DNA from: a virus
DNA length: 35,307 nucleotides
Direction: 5' to 3' (one strand)
IMG/VR virus record: IMGVR_UViG_3300042555_000343
Span: 1 to 35,307 of that record
Shown here: piece after piece, positions 21,054 through 28,434 of the stretch
Numbering within the stretch: the stretch's first letter is position 1
Layout of the letters: each line of letters begins with the position of its first letter
The notes under the pieces: generated by a model
The model's input: only the letters and a program-made list of their open reading frames with translations
Database searches by the model: none
What the model was told of the DNA's origin: nothing
Translations under genes and position numbers: made by a program

Positions 21054-21340
21054 ACAACAAACTGAACGCAAAGGAAAGACTACACCTTGCAAGGGTTAAA
21101 AACCTACCTTGCTCGGTATGCGAAGCACCACCACCGAGTGAGGCTCACCACTACAAACAAGGTCTGCAATACACTTGCATTGCTTTATGTGTTGATTGTC
21201 ACAGAAACCCAGTAATGGGATGGCATGGTCAAAAGAGGGCTTGGGCTATTCAAAAGATGGATGAAATAGACGCATTGAATGAAACCATCCGCAGATTGTG
21301 TGAGGATATGCCTTCAAAAAGCGATAAAAGCCCCTTTTAA
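21050..21340 (+). CDS. Ref-family / HNH-like recombination nuclease
   Basis: A 96-residue protein with CSVCEAPPPSEAHHYKQGLQ, YTCIALCVDCHRNPV and GWHGQKRAW. C-x2-C ... AHH ... C-x2-CH and the downstream HG are the metal-binding and catalytic layout of Ref-type HNH nucleases, which in phage P1 act with RecA. It starts at TTG in a TTGA overlap with the previous stop; no alternative ATG lies upstream of the motif. It is the last gene of the rightward early block and a likely partner of the annealing protein and RusA. Confidence 0.82.
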   Translation: MNNKLNAKERLHLARVKNLPCSVCEAPPPSEAHHYKQGLQYTCIALCVDCHRNPVMGWHGQKRAWAIQKMDEIDALNETIRRLCEDMPSKSDKSPF

Positions 21341-21413
21341 GACGTTTTCTAGTGCTTGTGCATCCAACTATGCCAGACGTAAAAAAAGAGCTTATAGCCC
21401 TTATTTGATAGAC

Positions 21414-21437
21414 AAAGAAAAACCCTCCGTAGAGGGC
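21414..21437 (-). terminator. Intrinsic terminator between convergent operons
   Basis: On the - strand CCCTC-TACG-GAGGG is followed by TTTTTCTTT, a good Rho-independent terminator for the leftward accessory block. The same hairpin has only a weak T-rich tail on the + strand, so it may also slow the rightward operon. The 150 bp between 21341 and 21490 hold no gene that I can support. Confidence 0.72.
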
Positions 21438-21490
21438 TTGAATTTATCGTTTTGTAAGTATTCGCAGAATCAGGGCAATGCAAGCGTATA

Positions 21491-21796
21491 TCATTTAGCC
21501 TCGCTTTTTACTTTAAAAGTAGCAAAAAACCAGTTGCAGTTTTGCTGACCATATTTTGCAGAATCATGGCGTAGGTGCATTGGTGGCTTGTCAGACCCTA
21601 GTGGGAAATAATAACTGTCAACATTTTCAAATCCCATTTTGTCCAATGTTTTGCACAATTCTCCAAATTTTCCCCTTGCTACAGCTACGCACAATTGACC
21701 AGAACCGCCACTTTTACCAGTCTCACAATCAAGGGCTGTCAATGCACCATAAACTTGGAATCTTTTAATTTCAGATAATTCAAAAAATGATTTCAT
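21491..21796 (-). CDS. Accessory early protein (101 aa), unknown
   Basis: A 101-residue protein, MKSFFELSEIKRFQVYGALT and onward, with mixed strands and helices, four Cys and an aromatic-rich end (NWFFATFKVK). ATG 21796 has GGGAG at proper spacing; a start at 21808 is less likely. It is the last gene before the terminator. I recognise no family; such genes at the end of early blocks are often host-takeover factors. Confidence 0.68.
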   Translation of the reverse strand: MKSFFELSEIKRFQVYGALTALDCETGKSGGSGQLCVAVARGKFGELCKTLDKMGFENVDSYYFPLGSDKPPMHLRHDSAKYGQQNCNWFFATFKVKSEAK

Positions 21797-21963
21797 TTTG
21801 ACTCCCATAATTTAATTGCATTTTGTTTGCATTGTTCAACTTGATCTACTGATAAACCAAAAGCTATTTGTTCCGCTAGTTCGCTGGCTTTTTGTGCTTT
21901 TTGTTCATCAGGTGCTGTTAAGGCCAAAACTAGGCATTGTGTTAGTGCTTGTAATTGTGTCAT
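21793..21963 (-). CDS. Small helical accessory protein (56 aa)
   Basis: A 56-residue protein, MTQLQALTQCLVLALTAPDE and onward, built from two or three amphipathic helices. The start at 21963 is supported by AAGGGG upstream; a longer frame from 22017 has no ribosome site and would overlap the previous gene. It overlaps the downstream gene by ATGA. Function unknown. Confidence 0.68.
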   Translation of the reverse strand: MTQLQALTQCLVLALTAPDEQKAQKASELAEQIAFGLSVDQVEQCKQNAIKLWESK

Positions 21964-21973
21964 TTTCAGCCCC

Positions 21974-22303
21974 TTAAAAGTTTTGGTAGATGAAAGAATC
22001 GTCAGAAGTTGACCCAATGACAGAAGTGTTGTCGCACAAATAATTCATAACGTGTTGCTTTTGTTTTTCTTCTGTTTCAATATCATCTAAGTCTATTGAA
22101 TAATCGTTTGCAATAGTTTTCCAGTTTTGTTCGCTGTATTCGCAACAAATAGCGATCACATCTAGTTCAATTTCTTCGCCTGTATCATTTTCGTATGATT
22201 CAAAATAGTCAAATAGTTGCATTAAACCTTCACGGCTGAAATTATCGGGACGGATTTTCTGGAAATAGTCGCAAAATTCTGAGAAATAAACTGTAGTTTT
22301 CAT
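21974..22303 (-). CDS. Acidic accessory protein (109 aa)
   Basis: A 109-residue, strongly acidic protein: MKTTVYFSEFCDYFQKIRPD, then FSREGLMQLFDYFESYENDT and GEEIELDVIAICCEYSE. I remember this F-(x)n-L-F-x-Y-x-E-x-Y-E...GEEIELDVIA(I/L)CC pattern from a common phage family of unknown function. High acidity suggests a DNA mimic or inhibitor, unproven. It is preceded by the repeated leader TTTATAGGTGTCAA (22305-22318, reverse strand). Confidence 0.75.
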   Translation of the reverse strand: MKTTVYFSEFCDYFQKIRPDNFSREGLMQLFDYFESYENDTGEEIELDVIAICCEYSEQNWKTIANDYSIDLDDIETEEKQKQHVMNYLCDNTSVIGSTSDDSFIYQNF

Positions 22304-22325
22304 GTTGACACCTATAAATTGGAAA

Positions 22326-22369
22326 CCTTGGGAAATTCCAAGGCCATAAGCCCCTAAATTAAGGGCTTA
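22326..22369. repeat. Two tandem intercistronic hairpins
   Basis: CCTTGG-gaaatt-CCAAGG (22326-22343) and TAAGCCC-(9-base loop)-GGGCTTA (22347-22369) are perfect stems three bases apart. They lie between two genes of the leftward accessory operon, with no T run on either strand, so they are more likely RNA stability or processing elements than terminators. Confidence 0.6.
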
Positions 22370-22380
22370 CAGTCTTAAAA

Positions 22381-22578
22381 TTAAGATAAAAGGGCTTTGC
22401 AAAGTAGATCAGCCTCGTGTAGATCAATGGCTGACCGAAAAGCCTCTAAATATTCTGCAAATTGTGGGTGATCTGGCCTCATGTTGATCCCGCCAGCTTT
22501 GCGAGTTGATTCGACAATGATTCCAGCACTGTTGGCCAGATATGCAGCGTAATTGCTTGAATTGTGTAGAGTGAGCAT
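22381..22578 (-). CDS. Small accessory protein (65 aa), unknown
   Basis: A 65-residue protein, MLTLHNSSNYAAYLANSAGI and onward, with a helical second half (FAEYLEAFRSAIDLHEADLL). ATG 22578 follows the repeated leader TTTATAGGTGTCAA (22581-22594, reverse strand), which decides the start over a GTG at 22587. No family recognised. Confidence 0.68.
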   Translation of the reverse strand: MLTLHNSSNYAAYLANSAGIIVESTRKAGGINMRPDHPQFAEYLEAFRSAIDLHEADLLCKALLS

Positions 22579-22595
22579 TATTGACACCTATAAAA

Positions 22596-22829
22596 TTACA
22601 TATAAAAGCGGGTTTTGTCAGCGGTCAACTCATTGAAGCGGTCAATGTAACGCTTAATTTGAGCTTCATCATCATCAAATATATTGTGAATAACGCTTGA
22701 ACGTTCCTTGATAAGCCATTGATGATAGTAATCAGCGCCCTCTGTCTCAAATAAGCTCAAGGCAAAGTCAGCGTCTATTGTGGCTTGATCTTCGGGAAAA
22801 TTGTCAATTGCAGCTTGATAAAAAGTCAT
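22596..22829 (-). CDS. Small acidic accessory protein (77 aa)
   Basis: A 77-residue acidic protein, MTFYQAAIDNFPEDQATIDA and onward, with SLFETEGADYYHQWLIKERS and an Arg/Asp-rich end. The leader TTTATAGGTGTTCAC (22831-22845, reverse strand) precedes ATG 22829, so the GTG at 22838 is not used. Negative charge and aromatic content recall small phage inhibitor proteins, but there is no direct evidence. Confidence 0.68.
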   Translation of the reverse strand: MTFYQAAIDNFPEDQATIDADFALSLFETEGADYYHQWLIKERSSVIHNIFDDDEAQIKRYIDRFNELTADKTRFYM

Positions 22830-22861
22830 TGTGAACACCTATAAAAAATTGATTGAGAGAA

Positions 22862-23038
22862 TTATTTATATCCGTTTATATAAGGATATACATTAATTGA
22901 TAATTGTTTTTGATTCATGCTACTGCAAAATTCATATGCTTTTTTTAGGGCATCTTCATCATTTATAGCAAAAACGTGAGGTTCTACAAAAGGCAAATAT
23001 TCGCCATAGTAGGTAACGCAACATATGTAGTGTTTCAT
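22862..23038 (-). CDS. Small accessory protein (58 aa)
   Basis: A 58-residue protein, MKHYICCVTYYGEYLPFVEP and onward, beginning with a beta hairpin and followed by a helix (DEDALKKAYEFCSSM). Three ATGs stand in tandem; AAGGGG spacing favours the third (23038). It has three Cys. It may resemble a small ferredoxin-like or RRM-like fold; function unknown. Confidence 0.66.
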   Translation of the reverse strand: MKHYICCVTYYGEYLPFVEPHVFAINDEDALKKAYEFCSSMNQKQLSINVYPYINGYK

Positions 23039-23048
23039 CATCATCCCC

Positions 23049-23144
23049 TTATTTAACCAAAACGTCAAAATAATCCAGTAAACCTATGCAAAGCACAAGG
23101 GCTATTGCAAGGGCCGCTGCATAGTCTAAAAATTGATCGTTCAT
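23049..23144 (-). CDS. Tiny membrane protein (31 aa)
   Basis: A 31-residue protein, MNDQFLDYAAALAIALVLCI and onward, consisting mostly of one membrane helix (residues 8-25) with acidic start and basic end. Its ATG overlaps the upstream stop (ATGA), and TTAGGGG precedes it. Single-span micro-proteins in early phage regions can alter host membranes or act in exclusion; this is inference. Confidence 0.6.
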   Translation of the reverse strand: MNDQFLDYAAALAIALVLCIGLLDYFDVLVK

Positions 23145-23338
23145 GCTGTAACCCCTAAAATTGAGGGTTTATCGGTGCAAATACACGCAACACGCTGGAA
23201 TTTTGGTGCATTGTCTAATGTACAAGCAATTAGATTGCGGCCCGTGTGTGTGTAGCTTTCAACACGCATTGATTGCCCGTGAACTTGAATAATTTGGCCT
23301 ATTGTGTATTGGCCCTTAGGGATAAAAGCAAATTTCAT
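23141..23338 (-). CDS. Small beta-rich protein, first gene of leftward accessory operon
   Basis: A 65-residue protein, MKFAFIPKGQYTIGQIIQVH and onward, rich in short strands, resembling a small beta-barrel. It has three Cys near the end (ACTLDN...VACICTD). ATG 23338 follows the repeated AATAGGTGTTACA leader (23342-23356, reverse strand). It is the first gene of the accessory operon. Function unknown. Confidence 0.68.
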   Translation of the reverse strand: MKFAFIPKGQYTIGQIIQVHGQSMRVESYTHTGRNLIACTLDNAPKFQRVACICTDKPSILGVTA

Positions 23339-23531
23339 GATGTAACACCTATTTGAGTTGATAAAAGAGAGAGCATTTTTTGACCCTCTCACTATATAAG
23401 CATAATAGAATCGTGCCAGTTGCTGTAAGTTGTTGATTTATAAGACCCCTCCAAATCCCTAATAGGGTTTACCCTTGGAACTATTGTGTGCAATAATTAA
23501 ATAAATCAATTTTTCGCATAAGGTTAGGACA
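23339..23531. promoter_or_regulatory. Divergent intergenic region with promoters
   Basis: This 193-bp AT-rich gap separates the leftward accessory operon from the rightward gene at 23532. On the + strand TTGACC (23380-23385) and CATAAT (23401-23406), 15 bp apart, repeat the short spacing of the promoter at 16910. On the - strand TATTAT lies 16 bp from a weak CTTACA. No gene is seen here. The operator palindrome is in its right half. Confidence 0.5.
23464..23475. promoter_or_regulatory. Operator-like palindrome, copy 3
   Basis: AGGGTTTACCCT, an almost perfect inverted repeat (5-bp arms around TT). It is the exact reverse complement of copy 4 at 23902-23913. It lies 56 bp before the start of the gene at 23532, which could be autoregulated through it. 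Confidence 0.6.
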
Positions 23532-23771
23532 ATGGCACGGCCCCCTAAAGTAGATACAGTACAGTTTAGACGCAAGCTGGACAATCCTAAGCTGCAAATA
23601 CTTTTATCCGCTGGACATGGCAATATTTCACAAGGTTTCGAAAACCTATTGAGCCTTTATCACTACTTGCATAGTATCGGATATAGAACAGATAGCCCCT
23701 TGGAAACAATAGGGTTAGTAACTAACCTAGAACAAAGTAAAAGGGGTAGCCCTAGTCAAGTGAACGTGTAA
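23532..23771 (+). CDS. Small phage protein / candidate regulator (79 aa)
   Basis: A 79-residue protein beginning MARPPKVDTVQFRRKLDNPK, with LQILLSAGHGNISQGFENLL and then a helical LYHYLHSIGYR. The same order of blocks occurs in small phage proteins I have seen, without assigned function. The compact N-terminal strand-helix pattern could be a ribbon-helix-helix-like DNA-binding unit. It stands alone between two operator copies, which makes it a candidate for the protein that binds them. Confidence 0.7.
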   Translation: MARPPKVDTVQFRRKLDNPKLQILLSAGHGNISQGFENLLSLYHYLHSIGYRTDSPLETIGLVTNLEQSKRGSPSQVNV

Positions 23772-24031
23772 GGAATAGTAAGAGGGAATCAATAGGGAAT
23801 GTATAGGGTAAGACAATGACAAACAATAATTCAAGTACCCTAAAAATGGTGCATCAAACCCTCTTTCAACTTTATGCAAAAAACGCATAACCTTTGCACT
23901 AAGGGTAAACCCTGATGTATGGATAGACAGTAGTAGAAACCCTAGTGTTATGTATGGGGGGGGAGGGGTAGAGTGGTGTGTGTAGATATTGGTGTAGCCC
24001 CCTACCCTCAAAAAAAGCTAAAAGGAGAAAC
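23772..24031. other. Gene-poor region upstream of terminase
   Basis: These 260 bp contain no convincing gene. They hold operator copy 4, several TAGGG/CCCTA-type motifs, a run of eight G (23955-23962), a GTGTGTG stretch, and the AAGGAG ribosome site of the small terminase gene. Being directly upstream of terminase, the region is a candidate for the packaging initiation site (pac/cos) and for the late promoter. Frames on the - strand here are Pro/Ser-rich and lack ribosome sites. Confidence 0.5.
23902..23913. promoter_or_regulatory. Operator-like palindrome, copy 4
   Basis: AGGGTAAACCCT, the exact reverse complement of copy 3, about 120 bp before the small terminase gene. It may control the late or packaging operon. 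Confidence 0.58.
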
Positions 24032-24397
24032 ATGGAACAACTAAAGCGAGGAAGAGGAAGACCTAAAGGAAGCGTCAAGATGACCATACAGAGGTTTGCT
24101 GATAACCCTCCTATGGTGTTACCTAAGACTGACCATCAGAGGCTCAAGGAGCTTAAAGAGTTGATGATCAGGAGTGGAGGTAAGGATGTTGCTCAGAAGG
24201 TAATAGAGATAGCTTTAAATGACGAGCATCCCCATCAATTGGTGGCTTTGAAGATGTGTCTTGATAGGACTCTACCTGTGAGTATGTTTGAGAAGGATAA
24301 GAGTCAGAGGAGTGCTGTGACCATCAATATCACTGGATTAGGTGAAGAGCCGACCATCATTGAACAACCTGAAGATGTAGAGGCAAAGTATGGCTGA
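24032..24397 (+). CDS. terS: Putative small terminase subunit
   Basis: A 121-residue protein. It opens MEQLKRGRGRPKGSVKMTIQ, an AT-hook-like basic segment, then a helical core (HQRLKELKELMIRSGGKDVA) and an acidic end (EEPTIIEQPEDVEAKYG). ATG 24032 has AAGGAG upstream; an earlier ATG at 23978 is unlikely. The place directly before, and overlapping, the large terminase by eight bases is the usual one for the DNA-recognition subunit. Assignment is mainly positional. Confidence 0.72.
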   Translation: MEQLKRGRGRPKGSVKMTIQRFADNPPMVLPKTDHQRLKELKELMIRSGGKDVAQKVIEIALNDEHPHQLVALKMCLDRTLPVSMFEKDKSQRSAVTINITGLGEEPTIIEQPEDVEAKYG

Positions 24398-25649
24398 TTT
24401 GAATTTCTCTCTCTTACCTTGGCAACAACAGGTCTTTGCTGATAAAACAAGGTTCAAGGTTGTGGCTGCTGGGCGTAGGTGTGGTAAGTCTCGTATGGCG
24501 GCTGTTACCTTACTGATAGAGGGACTGAAGTGTCCTCAGGGGTCTGCTGTGCTGTATGTGAGTCCTACTATGGGGCAGTCAAGACAGATTATCTGGGACT
24601 TGCTGTTAGACCTTGGTAGAGAGGTTATACAGAGTAGCCATGTAAATAACTTGGACATTACTCTGATAAACGGAGCAAGGATTTATGTTCGTGGTGCTGA
24701 TAGACCTGATACGCTTCGTGGTGTGTCTTTAACCTATGCTGTACTAGACGAGGTAGCGGATATTAAACCAGAGGCTTGGGAACAAGTTATTAGGGCTTCT
24801 TTGTCTGACAAGCGAGGTAGAGCCTTGTTCATTGGGACACCCAAGGGACGTAACTGGTTCTATGATACCTTTAAGCTAGGAGAGAGTGAGGATGATCCTG
24901 ATTGGAAGTCATGGCACTTCACCACTGCTGATAACCCTTTGATTGACCAAAAAGAGATTGAATCTGCCAAGAAGACCCTGAGTACCTTTGCTTTTAAACA
25001 AGAGTACATGGCGAGCTTTACGAATGCGGGGAGCGATATCTTTAAGGAAGAGTGGATCAAATATGGGGAAGAGCCTCAATATGGTTCTTACTTCGTAGCG
25101 GTGGACTTAGCGGGATTTGAGGAAGTTGCCAAACAAGCGGCTAATTCCAAGAAAAGGTTAGATGAGACTGCTATCTCGGTGGTGAAGGTTACTGACGATG
25201 GTAAGTGGTTTGTCGAGAAGATTGAGCATGGTAGATGGGATATTCGGGAGACTGCGGCTAAGATTCTCTTGGCGATAAGGGATTACAGACCTTTAAGTGT
25301 TGGGATCGAGAGGGGGGCTTTAAAGAACGCTGTTTTGCCCTATTTGAGCGACCTTATGAGAAAGAACAACACCTATGCCCATATCGTGGATTTGACTCAT
25401 GGGAACAGAAAAAAGGCTGATAGGATCATTTGGGCATTGCAAGGAAGGTTTGAGCATGGCAGAATTGTGTTAAATTCTGAGGGAGATTGGGATGAGTTTG
25501 TTGACCAGTTAATCCTGTTCCCTGCTCAAGGAGTCCATGACGACCTACCTGACTCTCTTAGTTACATTGATCAACTCGCTGTTACATCCTACATGGAAGA
25601 GGATAACAGTGATGATTGGCAACCTATAGATATTATTTCAGGAGTCTAG
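24390..25649 (+). CDS. terL: Large terminase subunit (packaging ATPase/nuclease)
   Basis: A 419-residue protein. The ATPase half has the Walker A variant AAGRRCGKSR (26-35, Lys33), Walker B YAVLDE (116-121, Asp120/Glu121) and the coupling motif IGTPKG (148-153). The RNase H-like nuclease half has FVAVDLAG (Asp239), GIERGA (Glu307) and HDDLPDSL (Asp384/385/388). It is a complete, somewhat compact terminase that pumps DNA into the prohead through the portal. A one-base gap follows it before the protease gene. Confidence 0.95.
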   Translation: MADLNFSLLPWQQQVFADKTRFKVVAAGRRCGKSRMAAVTLLIEGLKCPQGSAVLYVSPTMGQSRQIIWDLLLDLGREVIQSSHVNNLDITLINGARIYVRGADRPDTLRGVSLTYAVLDEVADIKPEAWEQVIRASLSDKRGRALFIGTPKGRNWFYDTFKLGESEDDPDWKSWHFTTADNPLIDQKEIESAKKTLSTFAFKQEYMASFTNAGSDIFKEEWIKYGEEPQYGSYFVAVDLAGFEEVAKQAANSKKRLDETAISVVKVTDDGKWFVEKIEHGRWDIRETAAKILLAIRDYRPLSVGIERGALKNAVLPYLSDLMRKNNTYAHIVDLTHGNRKKADRIIWALQGRFEHGRIVLNSEGDWDEFVDQLILFPAQGVHDDLPDSLSYIDQLAVTSYMEEDNSDDWQPIDIISGV

Positions 25650-25650
25650 G

Positions 25651-26385
25651 ATGGCAGATGGATTATTCAATGCCTCTCGTCTATATGAGGTTCTAAAGCA
25701 ATATGGACTACTTCCTAAACACGCCAATTATTCTCCAGCAGGTGAAGCATCAGGTTTGTTTTCTCCTGAACTAAATAGAATGGTTGCTCCAGATGCTGCA
25801 TTGGTTAGAGACCCATATGCTAGAGATTCTACGATGGCAACTTTTGCCCATGAGATGACTCATGCAGTTCAGAACAATTTGCTTGAAAATACTGCATATC
25901 AAATTCAAAAGAAAAAACAACAAGGCGGTAAACTTACTGACCAAGAGGCTCAATATTTAAGAGCCGCAGAGCAACTCTTTGCTAGACAATATGGAAATGT
26001 AGGAAGTTTTAATAAATCTAAGTATAGAGCTGATACTCAGTCTTATAAGAATATGGTTAAGGATATGTACTCTTCCCCAACAGGGAACAAAGACTTTGAG
26101 TCATACAGGAAATCTGTGGATGAAGCTCAAGCATTTGGTGTTGGGAATATGTCTTATCCATCAAATTTAAGACGTTCTGGACAAAATCCTCACTTTGATC
26201 CATCTATGGCACAAGAGTTTGACATCTTATTATCGATGTATCAAAATCTACCAGAGTCTTTGAAGAATTCTGCTGCTATATCAAAACAAACTCAAATCGA
26301 AAAAAATCGACAAACTTCAAAGGATTTTTATCTTGAATCCGCAAAAGATATGTTCAAGAATCCTTTTGAGCCAACCATAAAATAG
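25651..26385 (+). CDS. Putative zinc metalloprotease (zincin, HEMTH)
   Basis: A 244-residue protein. ATFAHEMTHAVQNN (63-76) is an HExxH zinc site with His67, Glu68 and His71. DEAQAFG, with Glu158, is a plausible third ligand in the gluzincin manner. The rest is helical, with Lys/Gln-rich segments. It has no signal peptide or membrane segment. It lies between terminase and portal, both in the same direction, so it is probably made late and may be virion-associated. Processing of head proteins or of a host target are possible roles; I know no characterised phage relative at this position. Confidence 0.78.
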   Translation: MADGLFNASRLYEVLKQYGLLPKHANYSPAGEASGLFSPELNRMVAPDAALVRDPYARDSTMATFAHEMTHAVQNNLLENTAYQIQKKKQQGGKLTDQEAQYLRAAEQLFARQYGNVGSFNKSKYRADTQSYKNMVKDMYSSPTGNKDFESYRKSVDEAQAFGVGNMSYPSNLRRSGQNPHFDPSMAQEFDILLSMYQNLPESLKNSAAISKQTQIEKNRQTSKDFYLESAKDMFKNPFEPTIK

Positions 26386-26397
26386 AAGGTAATCACT

Positions 26398-28434
26398 ATG
26401 GCAAGCGATGAACAATTGACTCAAAACGAGTTTTACCAGCCAACAGAGAACGATAAAGAGTTAACTCGATTCGTTATTGACCACTGTGATCGCTGGAGAG
26501 ACTATCGCAACACCAATTTCCTTGATAGTTACCTTGAATACGAGCGTATTTTCCGTGGAGAGTGGGCAGCAGAGGATAAAACTAGGGATTCTGAACGTTC
26601 TAGAATCGTTACTCCCGCTACCCAACAAGCAGTAGAGACTCGTCATGCCGAGATTATGGAAGCAATCTTTGGTCAAGGTGAGTACTTTGACATTGAAGAT
26701 GACCTGAAAGACATAGATGGCAATCCATTAGACGTTGAAGTTCTTAAAGCTCAACTGATGGAAGACTTCAAACAAGACAAAATCCGTAAATCTATCGACC
26801 AAATTGAGTTGATGGCAGAAATCTACGGCACTGGCATCGGTGAGATCGTTGTTAAAACAGAGAAAATCTTTGAACCTGCGACTCAGGCGATTCCTGGTCA
26901 ATCAATGCAAGCCGCTATCGGTGTTGTAGAAAAGAATCGTATTGCAGTCAAGATTGTTCCTGTCAATCCTAAGAACTTCCTGTTCGACCCCAATGGAACA
27001 AGCGTAGACGACTGTATGGGTGTTGCCATTGAGAAGTATGTTGGCATCCACAAGATCGTTGAAGGCATCGAAAAAGGCATCTATCGCAAGGTTGACATCA
27101 CAACAACCTATGAAGATACAGATTTAGAGCCTACTCAAGAGTTAAGCCAGTATCGTGATGAAAAAGTGTTACTTTTGACATACTATGGCTTAGTTCCTAG
27201 AGAATATCTGACAAACAAAGATGATGAAGTTGCTGTGTTGTTTCCTGATGACTCAGTAGCAGAAGATTACACAGACATGGTTGAGGCAATTGTGGTGATT
27301 GCTAATGATGGGATGCTTCTCAAAGCAGAAGAAAACCCATACATGATGAAAGACCGCCCTGTCATTTCCTATCAAGACGATACAGTTCCTAATCGACTAT
27401 TAGGTAGAGGTACTGTAGAGAAATCCTACAATATGCAGAAGGCTATTGATGCTCAAGTTCGTAGCCATTTGGATTCTTTAGCATTGACTACCTCTCCTAT
27501 GATGGGTATGGATGCTTCTCGCCTACCAAGAGGTGCTAAGTTTGAGGTAAAGCCAGGCAAAGCCTTCATGGTCAATGGTAATCCCTCTGAGATTCTCTAT
27601 CCATTCAAGTTTGGTGAGACAAGTCTGAACAACCTGAATACTGCCAAAGAGTTTGAGCGTATGCTCCTTCAGGCTACTGGTACTTTAGACTCTCAAGGTA
27701 TGGTTTCTCAGGGTAATCGTGATGGCGCTGGCATGAGCATGGCAGTTGCTACGATTATCAAGAAATACAAGCGTACCTTAGTTAACTTCCAAGAAGACTT
27801 CTTGATTCCGTTTATTCAGAAGGCAGCATTCCGCTATATGCAGTTTGACCCTGAGAGATATCCTAGTGTGGACATGAGGTTTATTCCTACTGCTACGCTT
27901 GGTATTATTGCTCGTGAGTACGAACAACAACAGTTCATTGGTTTATTGCAGACTCTTGGCCCGAATACACCTGTTCTGCCGTTAATATTGAAGGGCATCT
28001 TAAACAACTCTAGTTTGACTAACAGATTTGAGTTGATGAGTGCTTTGGATCAGATGAGTCAACCTGACCCACAAGCCCAAGAGATGCAACAAGTTCAACA
28101 ACAGTTGGCTCTTCAAGCGGCACAGGCTCAGATTGCTGTCAATACGACACAAGCAGAGCAGAATCGTGCAGAGGCGGCTAAGTTAATGACTGAGGCTCAA
28201 TTGATGCCACAAGAAGTACAGGCTAAAGTGATTGCTTCTACTACGAAGAATCTTCCACAAGGGAATGAGTCTAATGAGTTTGATAAACGAGTGAGAATTG
28301 CTGAGTTGATGCTCAAAGAAGCTGATATAAAGAACAAGAGTAAAATCGTTGAACTTCAAATGGCTGACAAACAAAAGAATTTACAGCAAATTGAAAACGA
28401 CTTTCTTGACCAATTATCTGGAGCTTTGAAATGA
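26398..28434 (+). CDS. Portal protein, P22-like
   Basis: A 678-residue portal. The N-terminal part has a Trp/Arg-rich helix (CDRWRDYRNTNFLDSYLEYE), then SERSRIVTPATQQAVETRHA, typical of P22-type portals. The wing and stem regions follow, including VPNRLLGRGTVEKSYNMQKA and a tunnel-loop-like stretch near 430-455. From about 545 to the end it is long, Gln/Ala-rich helices, matching the extended barrel of podoviral portals. It forms the dodecameric ring for packaging and for adaptor docking. The next gene overlaps by ATGA. Confidence 0.92.
   Translation: MASDEQLTQNEFYQPTENDKELTRFVIDHCDRWRDYRNTNFLDSYLEYERIFRGEWAAEDKTRDSERSRIVTPATQQAVETRHAEIMEAIFGQGEYFDIEDDLKDIDGNPLDVEVLKAQLMEDFKQDKIRKSIDQIELMAEIYGTGIGEIVVKTEKIFEPATQAIPGQSMQAAIGVVEKNRIAVKIVPVNPKNFLFDPNGTSVDDCMGVAIEKYVGIHKIVEGIEKGIYRKVDITTTYEDTDLEPTQELSQYRDEKVLLLTYYGLVPREYLTNKDDEVAVLFPDDSVAEDYTDMVEAIVVIANDGMLLKAEENPYMMKDRPVISYQDDTVPNRLLGRGTVEKSYNMQKAIDAQVRSHLDSLALTTSPMMGMDASRLPRGAKFEVKPGKAFMVNGNPSEILYPFKFGETSLNNLNTAKEFERMLLQATGTLDSQGMVSQGNRDGAGMSMAVATIIKKYKRTLVNFQEDFLIPFIQKAAFRYMQFDPERYPSVDMRFIPTATLGIIAREYEQQQFIGLLQTLGPNTPVLPLILKGILNNSSLTNRFELMSALDQMSQPDPQAQEMQQVQQQLALQAAQAQIAVNTTQAEQNRAEAAKLMTEAQLMPQEVQAKVIASTTKNLPQGNESNEFDKRVRIAELMLKEADIKNKSKIVELQMADKQKNLQQIENDFLDQLSGALK

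Noticed and set aside
21279-21548. 89-codon + strand frame overlapping the end of the Ref-like gene
   Set aside because: It runs through the terminator hairpin and the convergent gene and has no protein-like pattern.
23816-23890. 24-codon + strand frame upstream of terminase
   Set aside because: Short, with a weak ribosome site and no coupling to a neighbour.
23727-24011. 94-codon - strand frame before terminase
   Set aside because: Pro/His/Ser-rich with no ribosome site; its Pro run is only the reverse of the G8 tract; it overlaps the end of the + strand gene at 23532.
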